DNA of 42,396 nucleotides from NCBI GenBank assembly GCA_051453625.1, contig JBOZIK010000001.1, positions 158,826,903-158,869,298 on the forward strand. Reading direction: 5' to 3'. A program made the position numbers and the translations under genes. Positions 11,973 through 21,936 of this stretch are shown here, in pieces. Position 1 is the stretch's first letter. Every line of letters begins with the position of its first letter. Under the pieces are notes generated by a model that worked only from the letters and a program-made list of their open reading frames with translations, ran no database searches and had not been told where the DNA came from. This DNA is from Welwitschia mirabilis (Eukaryota; Gnetophyta; Gnetopsida; Welwitschiales).

Positions 11973-12299
11973 TTGATACTAATTGTCTAATGCCTTTTTG
12001 GAAAATTAGTTAACTCTCATGTGTTATTCCATTCAATGGCTGTAATTTCTTCATCCATTGCCTTTTTCCATTTTGATTATTTAATATATTCTTTAAAAAC
12101 TATAGGATCACAATTATAAAATAGAGCAAAATGTGTAAGTAGACCTCAGATTGATTAATTCCAATTACCTCATAATCAGTCATCCATGCAGGTCTTCTTC
12201 TAAGACATTAAGGCCATCCTTCATTTTTTACTACTGTTGCTCAGCTTAAAACATCTACTAAACTATCTAGTAAAATTTTTGATCATTTTCTATTGGCTG

Positions 12300-13060
12300 C
12301 TACCTCTCCTCTTCATTAACTCCATCAAAGTTGACAAGTATTTGTTGTTCAACAACATTATTGCTCCATGGCCAAAACTTTTCTTCATCAAAAACTACAT
12401 CACAACTGATAAAAATTTTATTAGTGATAGGATTGTAAAAATTATAAGCTTTTGATTGATCACTAACACCAAGAAAAATGTATTTTAGTCCCTTGTCATC
12501 TAGCTTTTTACTCTTTTGGTCTGGAATATGGGCATAGACAACACACCCAACGATTCTGAAATGGTCTACGGTCGGTTTCTGTCCACTCCATGCTTCTTCT
12601 GGTTTCATATTTTGAACAGTAAGTGTAGGAATTCTATTCAAAAAATGAATACTCTAATTAACTTCTTTAGGCCAGAAAGTTTTTAAAATGCCGCTCATCG
12701 TCAGAAGGCTTCGCACCATATTCAAAATAGTGTGATTTTTCCACTTACAAACTCCATTTTGTTGAGGCATGTAAGCTATCATAACTTGCCTCCTGATCCC
12801 ATGGTTTTCACAAAATTTGTAAATTCTTTTGAGATATATTCTTCACCATGGTCTATACGAAGAACTTTGATCGAGCTACCCATTTCTTTCTCAACTAATA
12901 CTTTATAGTTTTTAATAGCTGTAAAAGGTTCGAATTTTTCTTGTAAAAAAAATACCCAAGTTTTCTGACTAAAATCATCAATGAAAGTAATTATATATCT
13001 TTTACCTCCATTTGAGGATGGATCTATAGGACCACAAAGGTCAGAATGAACCAACTCTAA
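12300..13060 (-). pseudogene. copia integrase
   Basis: 12779-13054 is the catalytic core: HSDLCGPI with the first Asp, RYIITFIDDFSQKTWVFFL, then LRIDHGEEYISKEF around the second Asp (LRSDRGGEY is usual). 12300-12641 is the C-terminal part: PEEAWSGQKPTVDHFRIVGC, LKYIFLGVSDQSKAYNFYNP and VVFDEEKFW. The stretch between the two frames (12642-12778) has stops and carries the YMPQQNGVCKW-like context of the third catalytic residue in decayed form. The domain order against reverse transcriptase places the element in copia. Confidence 0.85.
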
Positions 13061-13099
13061 TGTGTTCTTTGCTCTCCATAACTTTCCTTATGGAAATTT

Positions 13100-13680
13100 A
13101 TTACGGTGATTCTTCACAAACTTAAGATGGAGTAGGAATTTGAGGAAGGCCAATCACCATATTTTTCTGCTGTAGAGTCTTCAATCCACTAAAATTCAGG
13201 TGACCATAGTGAAAATGCCATAGCCATGCCACATCCTTCAGTTTTGCTGAGAGGCATAAATGAGAGGTGTTGTGCTGAGAGGTATAAATGAGAGGTGTTG
13301 TGGAGATAAAGTGGAAACATGCAATTCACAGTCCTGTTAACTTAAGCAACTAAGCCCATCTTTGCATATTGAATTTAGCATACTCCATTTTTAATAGAAA
13401 TCTCATATCCCTTCTCTTGCAACTAACCCATACTAAGCAGGTTAGTCTTTAAATCTGGAACAAAAAGAACATTAGAGATAGTGTGAGTAGAGTTTTCCTT
13501 GGTTTAGAGAGTGACCCTTACTTTTCCATAACAGATACCATGGAATTGTCACCGAACTTGATAGTGTTGCAAAAAGATTTCTCTAGGTTAGAGAATGCCT
13601 TCTTATCTCCGCACATGTGGTTGCTGCAACTACTATCTAAATACCACATGTTTTGTTGAATTTCTTCATTCACTTAACAC
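13100..13680 (-). pseudogene. copia protease and GAG-pre-integrase region
   Basis: At 13560-13660 the reading WYLDSSCSNHMCGDKKAF is the aspartic protease active site of copia polyproteins. The usual D-T/S-G is D-S-S here (13629-13637), so the glycine is lost. At about 13110-13260 the reading WLWHFHYGHLNFSGL and LQQKNMVIGLPQI is the GAG-pre-integrase domain with its H...H pair. Several stops lie between. A small duplication of GAGAGGTATAAATGAGAGGTGTTGTG-type sequence occurs at 13248-13302. Confidence 0.8.
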
Positions 13681-13754
13681 ACCATTAAAAGAGACACCTC
13701 TTCTTTTTCTGCAAAATTAGTTCTTTCTCCATTTTTCCTATCCAAGTTAGTTCG

Positions 13755-14637
13755 ACATTCTGACTGATAATGATCATACCTATGACATTTGTAGCATTAA
13801 ACATCGGACTTCTCTGCTAACTTCGGCCTATGAGTTATTGAGTGATGGCCTCCTCGTCCTCTTTCTCTTCCTTGAAATTTATTTTCTTGGTGCTGGTGGT
13901 GGTGTTGTTGATTGCCAAGATCATTACTTCCTCTGCCTTTACCTCTTTCTTTGCCTCTGTCTCGTCCTCTATCTACTTTTGGCATCAAGCGATTTTTTGT
14001 TGAGGCCTTCAGTGCTTGCTTCTGTTTCTTCTACTGGTTAATTTTTTGCTCATGAACTAGCAAAAAGCTCTGCAATTTATCAATTGAGAGTGCGTCATTA
14101 TCTCTTGATTCTTCTATAGAGCATATAACAAAATTTAAATTTAGTGTTATCGATCAAAGAATCTTCTCGATAATGGTGATGTCTTCCATTCTTTCTCCAT
14201 GGATCCTCATCTTGTTGATGATCATCATCATTCTTGAAAAGAAATCTATAACTGACTCGCTCGACTTCATGCGTAAAGTCTCAAATTCAGTCTGAAGTCC
14301 TTGAAGTTGCACCCGCTTTGCCCTCACGTTTCCTTGATGCTTCTTCTTCATGGAGTTCCAAATCTACTTGGAGGTCTCTTTGCTAAGAATTATCTTCAAG
14401 GTTACTCAATCAATGGCTTGGAAAAGATAGTTCTTGGCCTTAAGGTCCTTCAGCTTCAATGCTTCCAGCTCCATTTTCTGCATCTTTGACATTATTACTC
14501 TAGTTGCTAGCTCTACTACTCTAGATTCAACAACCTGTCAATACTCCTTGGACCTCAAGAAGTTCTTCATTAGCATGCTCCAATGATCATAGTGACCATC
14601 AAAGCGGGAAATTGCTGGTTGCACAAAGTTGTCATTG
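13755..14637 (-). pseudogene. copia gag with zinc knuckle
   Basis: The gag reading starts next to the primer site with ANDNFVQPAISRFDGHYDHW and KNFLRSKEY, the conserved start of this copia gag family. The ATG itself appears lost. The middle frame (14154-14351) carries QLQGLQTEFETLRMKSSESV and FFSRMMMIINKMRIHGE, the UBN2/gag-polypeptide region. 13797-13988 is a basic, Arg/Gly/His-rich linker. 13755-13796 encodes an intact CX2CX4HX4C knuckle, CYKCHRYDHYQSEC. Stops include a TGA in place of the Trp after KEY. Confidence 0.85.
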
Positions 14638-14649
14638 GCTCTGATACCA
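14633..14649 (-). other. copia tRNA primer binding site
   Basis: Minus strand TGGTATCAGAGCCAATG, two bases inside the 5' LTR. TGGTATCAGAGC is complementary to the 3' end of plant initiator methionine tRNA. Fully conserved over those 12 bases. Confidence 0.9.
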
Positions 14650-14651
14650 AA

Positions 14652-14991
14652 TGTTAAAAATAAGAGAGTCAAGACTAACTAGAATTTTAATGCTCTGAAG
14701 GGAATTCTGCAAAGGGAGTCATGCAAAAGGAATCATATTTTATTTGATAAAACTAGAGAGCCTTATATAGGCATACAAAGGAAATAAAAGTTCTTCTTCT
14801 TTTTGTAACAGACCCACTAACTCCACTAACTTAATAACTGTTTTCCTTTAACTGACCCACTAACTCTACTAACTTAATAACTGTTTTCTTTCTTTTCTAT
14901 AATTGATCCACTAACTCTACTAACTCAACAATTCTTTTCTATTTTCATACCAACATTAAATTGTTGGCATTACCCAAAGAAAATTCCAACA
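14652..14991 (-). repeat. copia 5' LTR
   Basis: TGTTAAAAATAAGAGAG...AAATTCCAACA, 340 bases, with TG/CA ends. It contains three copies of a roughly 35-base unit starting GACCCACTAACTC (14811, 14854, 14905) where the related LTRs have two, which explains most of its extra length. It is followed by AGAAG. Confidence 0.9.
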
Positions 14992-14996
14992 AGAAG

Positions 14997-15065
14997 TAGA
15001 TAAGATGAGCGTTACACTGAGTTGTGTTGAACTGAATGGGAGCTTATTACTAGCTTAGATATATA

Positions 15066-15096
<31 letters not shown>

Positions 15097-15553
15097 AGTT
15101 GATCAATATTTATCAAATTTCCTCGCTTAGATGAGGCTACAAGCAGTAAGGCAAATATATTTTCCTTCCCCTTGGTAAAGAGAACCCTCCAAAAATTTTC
15201 AACGACATATGATCAGGCCATGGTGGAAGAGGGGGTTTGGAAATAGTTTTCAACCTGCAATTGACGCACCTCCAAGGGATATTATTATTAGTTTTTTATT
15301 GTTTTACATGCATGATATGCCATGGCCATCATGCCATGTCCATGCCCATGTGCATCCAACCATGTCCTTTTGTCTGCATTAGCCTCGTGCGAGCGATTCC
15401 ATTAGCCAAGCACTGAGAATATTTGTGCCACCACGTCACCAGCCCATGGGGCATGCATCATAGTAAAGGTGACGAGCCCAATGGTGCATGCATCATAGCA
15501 AAGGGAATTTTATTTGATTTGGTTAAAAGAGTTCAGAAATAAAAATAAATAAC
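14997..15553. other. no gene; microsatellite and small duplications
   Basis: Holds a TA-rich microsatellite at about 15061-15096, a CATG-rich patch at 15305-15365, and a 34-base near-duplicate (GCCCATGG...GCATGCATCATAG at 15442 and 15476). No coding signal was recognised. Confidence 0.6.
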
Positions 15554-15599
15554 GCCATCCCAGATAATTCAGTGGCTAGGAATGGCCTCTCGGCCAAAT
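15554..15599 (+). repeat. 46-base hairpin-forming dispersed repeat, copy 1
   Basis: GCCATCCC (15554-15561) can pair with GGAATGGC (15579-15586) around a 17-base loop with one mismatch. A second short hairpin GGCC-TCTC-GGCC follows at 15584-15595. 41 of 46 bases match the inverted copy at 42147-42192, and all five differences are transitions. The family is not recognised. Confidence 0.65.
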
Positions 15600-15766
15600 T
15601 AACTTAACTTAGATCTAAACTTGGATGCATTTATTTCTGTCTTTAAGTTGATGGCACATTCGTGATGAAAAATATCCTCACTAAAATTCTTGGCTTCTTC
15701 AACTACTCCCTCACATGCCATTAACTCTTTTATCTCCCATTAATATCCATACCCATTACTCCTCCT

Positions 15767-15797
<31 letters not shown>

Positions 15798-16389
15798 GTA
15801 TGTATATATAGCATTTACTAGTCATATAAATACTTAAATATTTATTATTTATTATGTTTTCTTTGAAGTATTTTAGCATATGTGACCCATTAGGGTGCCT
15901 CCTTAAAGATGACTATTATTGTTGATCCTTTGCCTTTTTACACTTATCCTATTTTGATGGCTCTACGTTAAAGACTTTTCCCGGCCATTGCCACCCTCAG
16001 TCATGCTTTTACTTATAGAGATTTACATTATAATGTTAAGAAAAAGAAAATCTTTCTCGAAGATTACAATGAGTAGCAAACTATTAATTCTAGTCCCTAG
16101 TGAGGTAATCATGTATTATCTTTATGAGCTTAACCAAGATGTGGCTATGGCTCTTGATCTTTTACCTTTGCATTTGTTAAATATCATGGACGATATTAGG
16201 GAATAGATCAAGCTTATGCAAAACCAAGTGAAACACTTAAAGGATTCGATAATTAAGGTTCAGTATTGTGTGATCATTTTTTTCACCTCCAAACAATCAA
16301 AGACTGTGATTTCGGCCTTTACAAAATGATTGATCCAAACAAACACATTTAGTACTTGGCTCACTTATAGCCTCTTTCTTAATCAATGA
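15600..16389. other. no gene; TA and ATGT microsatellite
   Basis: A TA run passing into ATGT repeats lies at about 15768-15811. The open frame 15988-16206 has no recognised domain. It could be 5' sequence of the LINE whose endonuclease starts at 16792, but I cannot show this. Confidence 0.45.
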
Positions 16390-16672
16390 GAGCTGCAAGG
16401 TCACCTACAAATCCACCAGAAGAGCTACGTCACTTTGTGGAGCATCACTTTAAAATCAAAGAAGCTAAACTGCCTCCCAAGTTCTGTACTACGTGCATTG
16501 AGGTGATGACATGTGGCATAAAATTTGAAACTTATGGTGTGCATTTCATTTGTACACCTCATTTAATATGAGATAATAGACTGATTAGCCCACTTCATTT
16601 AAAATCACCTTATAGTTTGACATGGCATGACCAACATGATGACCACTAACATAATGGTCATCAAACCATCTA
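16390..16672 (+). repeat. dispersed repeat, copy with internal extra segment
   Basis: Its outer parts match, in inverted orientation, the sequence at 23159-23285. Left part: GGTCACCTACAAATCCACC and AGCTACGTCACT. Right part: TTTGACATGGCATGACCA and ATGGTCATCAAACCAT. This copy has about 149 extra bases. A TTTAAAATCA stands on both sides of the extra segment (16449-16458 and 16598-16607), where the other copy has a single TTTAAAATC. Confidence 0.65.
16459..16597. mobile_element. possible small insertion with 9-10 bp duplication
   Basis: Compared with the repeat copy at 23159-23285, this segment is extra and is bounded by a direct TTTAAAATCA. That fits a small non-autonomous DNA transposon, since Mutator-like elements make 9-11 base duplications. 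I could not find convincing terminal inverted repeats. A deletion between short repeats in the other copy is an equal explanation. Confidence 0.3.
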
Positions 16673-16791
16673 ATCATTTAACACATTTTTTTCTTATCCT
16701 ATTTTTGCTGAGCCTTACTACCTTTTTGCATGACATGGAAAAATGCGGATATAAATGGGGAGGAATTTGGATCCTCTTCTGATTCTTCATC

Positions 16792-17084
16792 ATGAATTTC
16801 ATCTCTTGGAATGTTCGGGGACTCTTAGACCCTCGTAGAAAATACATTGTCCGAGATTATATCGTAAAAAAAATATAGATATAGTCCTTCTTCAAGAAGT
16901 TAAAATTCAAGGTTTTCAACTTCAATCAGCCTGTAATAGCATCTTTCCGAAGAGCTCCTCTTACTTTTCCTATCACACTAGAGGTAAAGGAGGAGCAGTC
17001 ACTCTCGTTCACCATAAGTTTAATAACCATATTATTGACCATGGTCAAAATCCTGAAGGTAACTGCGTTTGGTTTCGCTTGAAT
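16792..17084 (+). pseudogene. L1-type LINE endonuclease fragment
   Basis: ATG at 16792 opens MNFISWNVRGLLDPRRKYIV, the start of the apurinic-type endonuclease domain of plant L1-like ORF2. After a frame change in a run of eight A (around 16864-16874) it continues NIDIVLLQEVKIQGFQLQ with the catalytic Glu in the LQEVK motif. It then reads FSYHTRGKGGAVTLVHHKF and ends at the N gap with CVWFRLN. The endonuclease cuts target DNA for target-primed reverse transcription. The rest of ORF2 is missing. Homopolymer frameshift and truncation make it a pseudogene. Confidence 0.85.
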
Positions 17085-17184
17085 NNNNNNNNNNNNNNNN
17101 NNNNNNNNNNNNNNNNNNNNNNNNNNNNNNNNNNNNNNNNNNNNNNNNNNNNNNNNNNNNNNNNNNNNNNNNNNNNNNNNNNNN
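17085..17184. other. assembly gap (100 N)
   Basis: Placeholder gap that cuts the LINE endonuclease. The sequence beyond it does not continue the LINE. Confidence 0.95.
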
Positions 17185-17451
17185 ATATAGATTAGTTACA
17201 TTTGCATTTGAATTACATCTTTAGTTTTTGCATTGTTCTTTATATTCCGGTTACTTTACCTTATGAAAATCAATCCTTAGTCTCATCTCATACTCTTCAA
17301 TGAGATACGACATTTGAGTTTACTTCCACCTATATTAGTGTGTTGTATTGTGTTAGATATATATTTTATTTATGAATGACAGAATCTTTTTTAGTATAAA
17401 CACTTACACAAATACATACTGCAAGAATGTATGTTAATGAAGACTTAAACT

Positions 17452-18090
17452 ATGAATGAAATAGAATATAGAAGTATAAAAGGAAGTCTAATTTATGTAC
17501 CCAACTCTAAACCAGACATATCATATGTTGTTAATGTGTTATTAGAATATCTTCATGTGCCTAAGATTACTCATTTACATTCTATAAAGAGAGTACTGAG
17601 ATATTCAAAAAAGATAAAAGAGTTAAGTCTCACCTATAAAAGAAACTCTTAATTCATCTTCAAGACATACTCTGACTTACATTTCACTAGAGAAACTAAT
17701 ACCTCATTGTCAATATTAGGATATATCATGTTCTTAGTAACATTGCCTCTTTCTTGATGGTTAAAGTATCAAAAAACTATAGCATAATCTTCTACTAAAG
17801 CCAAATATATAGCTACTTCTAAAGCATGTAGAGAAATCGAATGGCTAAGGGAATTATAAAACTAGTAAGCCTAAAATAGACCAAGGCAACATAACTCTTC
17901 ATCAACAAACAGTCAATAATTTACATAGCAAAAGATATAGTGCACCATGATAGGATAAAACACTTTTATGTTGGGGTTCTCAAAATTAAAAATTATACAA
18001 AATGAAGTTATTACATTAGTATACTTTCCAACCATAGAAAAAATTATCAATATCCTTATCGAATCACTTGCTCAAGAGAAGTTCTGATAT
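17452..18090 (+). pseudogene. Ty1/copia RNase H fragment, plus strand
   Basis: Opens with EIEYRSIKGSLIYVPNSKPD and ISYVVNVLLEYLHVPKITH, the end of copia reverse transcriptase. RNase H follows: KRVLRYSKKIKELSLTYKRN, a stop, FKTYSDLHFTRETNTSLSIL, SSTKAKYIATSKACREIEWL and, after more breaks, VHHDRIKHFYVGVLKIKN and VYFPTIEKIINILIESL. Its divergence from the minus-strand copia at 10.1-15.0 kb and its opposite strand show a separate, older insertion. A purine stretch near 18155 followed by TGTTTTTATC might be its polypurine tract and LTR start, but no LTR partner was found. Confidence 0.85.
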
Positions 18091-20700
18091 TTCAAATCTA
18101 AGATTAGATTGATGATGAATTGATTCAAACTCATCAGTCAGACTAAGAGTAAAGAAAATAGTGGATGTTTTTATCTAATTAATCATGTGTATTAATTCTA
18201 ATCTACATTTTAACCAGTATTGATTAGTTCTTCTTAAAGTATTTTCATATCTAATTAGATGATTAAAAATATTACCTTAAGTTTCATTTCTAAACAATTC
18301 ATGTACCTCTTGTATGGTTTTTAATAGAGTAGTAACATTATTTTTTATGAATAAATATCTATAGTTAATGGCTTTATGTCTTACCATTAACTTATATATG
18401 TAGTATGTATTATAAAAAATTAACTATTATTATTATTATGTAATAGGAAAACAAAAAACAAAGATTAATATAATAGGTACATTATAAGTGAATGTTGGAT
18501 GCCTTTTAATATTTATCTCTATATTTAAGCAGATGATTGACATATTCATGAAGTTTGATATGCTTGTATCATCCATCACATAGATTACATTGACCATCTA
18601 GGAATAAGATTGGAAATTCCATATCCATCAAACTTCTTATGTTATTGATTAATTGAATATTCTCTAACTAGTGTTCATTTCATGAGAAAATTATTTAAAT
18701 CCTATGGATCATTTAGTTATGCCTTAATCATGTCAAGTTAATGTTAGAGAAAAGGTGGTCTATAAATAAGGGAAGTTGTATGACAAATCATATTACCTTC
18801 ATTACGTCAAATTAACATTGCATAAAAGGTGTTCTGGAAATAATCGAAGTTGTATGACAAATAATATTATCATCATGGCTTTAAAATAGAGGCTTTTTAC
18901 AATGTACTATTTCTATTTCTTTAGTCTATTTTACATTAATACTTTGAATTATATGGTATATATCAATATCTATGTCAACTACACATGTGTCATCTAAGGC
19001 ATGCTCATTAATTTCAACATCTTTTTAAAACCAATCAATCATGATATCATTTTTGATATCCTAGTAGACTCTTTTTTTAAACTAAGAAATTGTATTTTTT
19101 ACTTTATTAATCTTCATGCTTCATAATCAACACTGATAGATCTAAAATTATTAATGGTAATATTTTTGAAATGCATGTTACCTCCTAGTGAAAAGTTATG
19201 GTATGACCTCTATAATGGTATTGAGCTTCAAAACTATATGTTACCTGTAGTAGAGGATTTTCTCTTGTGGTAAAAACCTCTTCAACTTTGATTAGATTTT
19301 TGAGAACTATAAGCTAATATTTTCATCTATTAATTATAATGTTTTCCATGAAAATAAAATTTACAAGTGAGATCTATTTATCCTTATTCTATGTTAGAAC
19401 CAATATATGATTCATTGCAAATAAAGAAATCCATATTTGTCTTTGACCCATTGATATGCTTACAAGATAACTAGATTGTTGTTAAAATATTAGTCTACTA
19501 AATTCAAGGCTTACTGTTGAATTTGGTGAGTTTTCTTCAAGTCTATTTCTTTCATCAAGGACATTAGCCTATGAATTAGTATTCATAAAATTTTAAATGA
19601 AGGCAATTTTCTAATGTCTTACTTTGTTCTTTATCATTAAACTCATCATTTCGTCTTCGTTTTATAAGATTTATTTTATATTTCCTTTGAGACTTAACAT
19701 GTCTTCTTCTCTTTAAATATTCCATTAGTTGTTGTGTTTGATATGTCATTTGTACATCTTGAATTATAAAGTGAAAAATGATATATCAAAATTAACATTA
19801 TATTAAATAAAAGTAAGTACTATAAATTAAAACTAATTATTTTATGTATTTTTCTAAATCATAATTCCTTGAATTTTCATGCATTAATGCTCTTTGAATC
19901 TTTAAGATAATAATTTCTGCAATTCATGGTGTCACAATTATTTTAGAAATGTTCTAAGTGATTGTTCCATAGAATTGCTAGAGTCCTATTAGACATTATC
20001 CTCACCTATTTAAAGTTATATACAATCTTAATGAAAATTTATCTAAAGAATAATTACATATTTGTAATAGCAAAAATAATTAATAAATTAACCTAAATTA
20101 AGAAAAAATATTTTTTACCATGTCAAACAAGAGCATCATTTATTATGGATTTTCCTGCTTTAGCCCACTTATGCTCTCTACACCTTTATGTTTCTAACCT
20201 CTATAATTCAAATTGTCATGAATGCTTTATTGAACTTTGTGATGACTACTCCATTGTATGATTATTGTTATGTGCATCCCTCATTTATGTGTTTGAAATA
20301 AAATCGTTAAATTAAGTAGCATTAACAACTTTCCTATGATACAGACTGTTAACAAAATTGAAATGGATTTTTTCTTGTATAATAGCTACATTATTTGTTA
20401 CATTATTTTCCACTATAGCTTATGTACACTCTATATATTTATGTTCCAGATCTTTGAAGCTTGCAGTTTCTTTATTACTTCCTCAATTCTTTAGACAACT
20501 CATCATTTATGACCATGTTACTAAGTTTAGATATGCGATAAATATAACATAAAGGGAATCATTTCATTTCAAGTATATAAGTACCTAAAATGCTTGATGT
20601 TTTATTTCTAGCTTCATTTTCATACTTTGCTTTTTTAGAGGCCTGGCGATCTTTGATAGAGTTGTAACTTGTAGTAATAAAATAGCTATTATTACCCAAC
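18091..20700. other. AT-rich, no gene recognised
   Basis: No recognised coding or RNA gene. One imperfect direct duplication of about 74 bases lies at 18731-18878 (GAAGTTGTATGACAAAT occurs at both ends). The 3' LTR of the copia fragment to the left may be hidden here. The 64-residue open frame at 20358 is hydrophobic but has no upstream or downstream support. Confidence 0.5.
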
Positions 20701-20704
20701 TTAA

Positions 20705-21050
20705 AAACCCTAATTAAAGAATCATAGGGATATGACATTTATTAAATTAAGGATCATGTAATTAGTTAATTAACAAATTATGGAATCATGAAAAAGAATT
20801 AATTAAGGGATCATAGAGTCATAACAATTAACTAATTAAGGAATTATGTAGTCGTGTCAATTAATTAAATAAGGAAATGTACAATCATGTTAAATAATTA
20901 ATCAAGGCATCATGGGATGGAATTGTGACAATTAGTTAATTAAAAAATCATGGAATCATAGCAATTAATTAATTAAGGAATCATGGAATCATGGCAATTA
21001 ATTTACTAATTATAGAATCATAAAAACTAATTAATGAAGGAAAATGTAAA
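20705..21050. repeat. degenerate AATTAA/GGAATCATGG minisatellite
   Basis: About nine imperfect units of roughly 35-45 bases, each with a TTAATTAA-like block followed by GGAATCATGGAATCAT and a CAATTA tail. The units at about 20940-21010 are the most alike. Confidence 0.75.
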
Positions 21051-21483
21051 AATAAAAAAGGATAAAATCCTTAACAACATTTGTGAACTGCTACAATAAA
21101 AAAATATTTTTCAAAAATTAAACTATAATCTCAATATAGAAAAAGAACGGTTGTGGAATTTCTTCATTCTTCATATTACAATTAAAGCAAGATGAATTTA
21201 GGAGTAAAGTCTAAACAAGTACAAAGGCCAAACATTTGTGTTTCTTTGTAAAGTGCTTTGCTTTCTCCAGAAGAGTAAAGTGATAAACATTTTACTATAA
21301 ATCTGGTCTCATGTCTAGCAAATGAGGAAAGTTTTTCCATTTTCATGGATGAGTTTTTGATTTGTTATGAAACTGTCTAGAACAAATGTCCAAGGAGAGA
21401 GGAGGAAGACAATGATAGCTAAGATGAAATTTAGCACCAGAATCTAAAAAAGTATGTAACTGCAAACATTGACTTCTTTATAA

Positions 21484-21757
21484 GATAAAAGTAACAGAAA
21501 TGATTTAAAAATTAATTATAATTTAAGAAAATATAAATAGGTAAACATGTAATAAATAATCATAATTTATGATAAAAGTAACAGAAATAATTTAAACATT
21601 AATCAAAAATTTAAGAAGACGTTAAGAAACTATAAATAGGTAAACATGTAATAAATAATCATAATTTATGATAAAAGTAACGGAAATAATTGAAACATTA
21701 ATCAAAAAATTTAGGAAGACGTAACTAGGTAAACACGTAATAAATAATCATAATTAT
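21484..21757. repeat. three-unit tandem repeat, about 87-99 bases
   Basis: GATAAAAGTAAC starts units at 21484, 21571 and 21670. Units share AATAGGTAAACATGTAATAA and ATCATAATTTATGATAAAAG. The second and third units are the closest; the third is shortened at its end. Confidence 0.85.
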
Positions 21758-21936
21758 GAAGAATTTTGAGAGTTAATGAATGAAAGGATAGCTGCTCGTG
21801 TTTGATATTAGTTGAAGGAAACAAAGGAATCCAACATCAGTTTATTACCTTCAGCAACGTCACTGATATTCATGCATCAAAGTTCGAAAATTCAGATCCA
21901 CAGACACCAACCCACTAAAATTCAATCAAACGTATA

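Larger units (their letters stand above)
10132..14991 (-). mobile_element. Ty1/copia LTR retrotransposon, nearly complete but decayed
   Basis: A 4,860-base element transcribed on the minus strand. In order it has: 5' LTR (14652-14991), initiator-Met-tRNA primer site (14633-14649), gag with zinc knuckle, protease, GAG-pre-integrase, integrase core, integrase C-terminal region, reverse transcriptase with intact YVDD, RNase H, polypurine tract and 3' LTR (10132-10426). Integrase before reverse transcriptase defines it as copia rather than gypsy. Stops and frameshifts occur in every domain. The LTRs clearly differ (340 against 295 bases), so the insertion is old. Flanks are ACATC on the left and AGAAG on the right, which do not match. 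The right flank instead matches the left flank of the LTR at 6333. Confidence 0.9.

Noticed and set aside
14633-14649. Possible tRNA remnant
   Set aside because: The match is to the complement of a tRNA 3' end and abuts an LTR, so it is a primer binding site.
10127-14996. Target duplication for the copia element taken alone
   Set aside because: Left flank ACATC and right flank AGAAG do not match, so no simple duplication can be claimed for 10132-14991.
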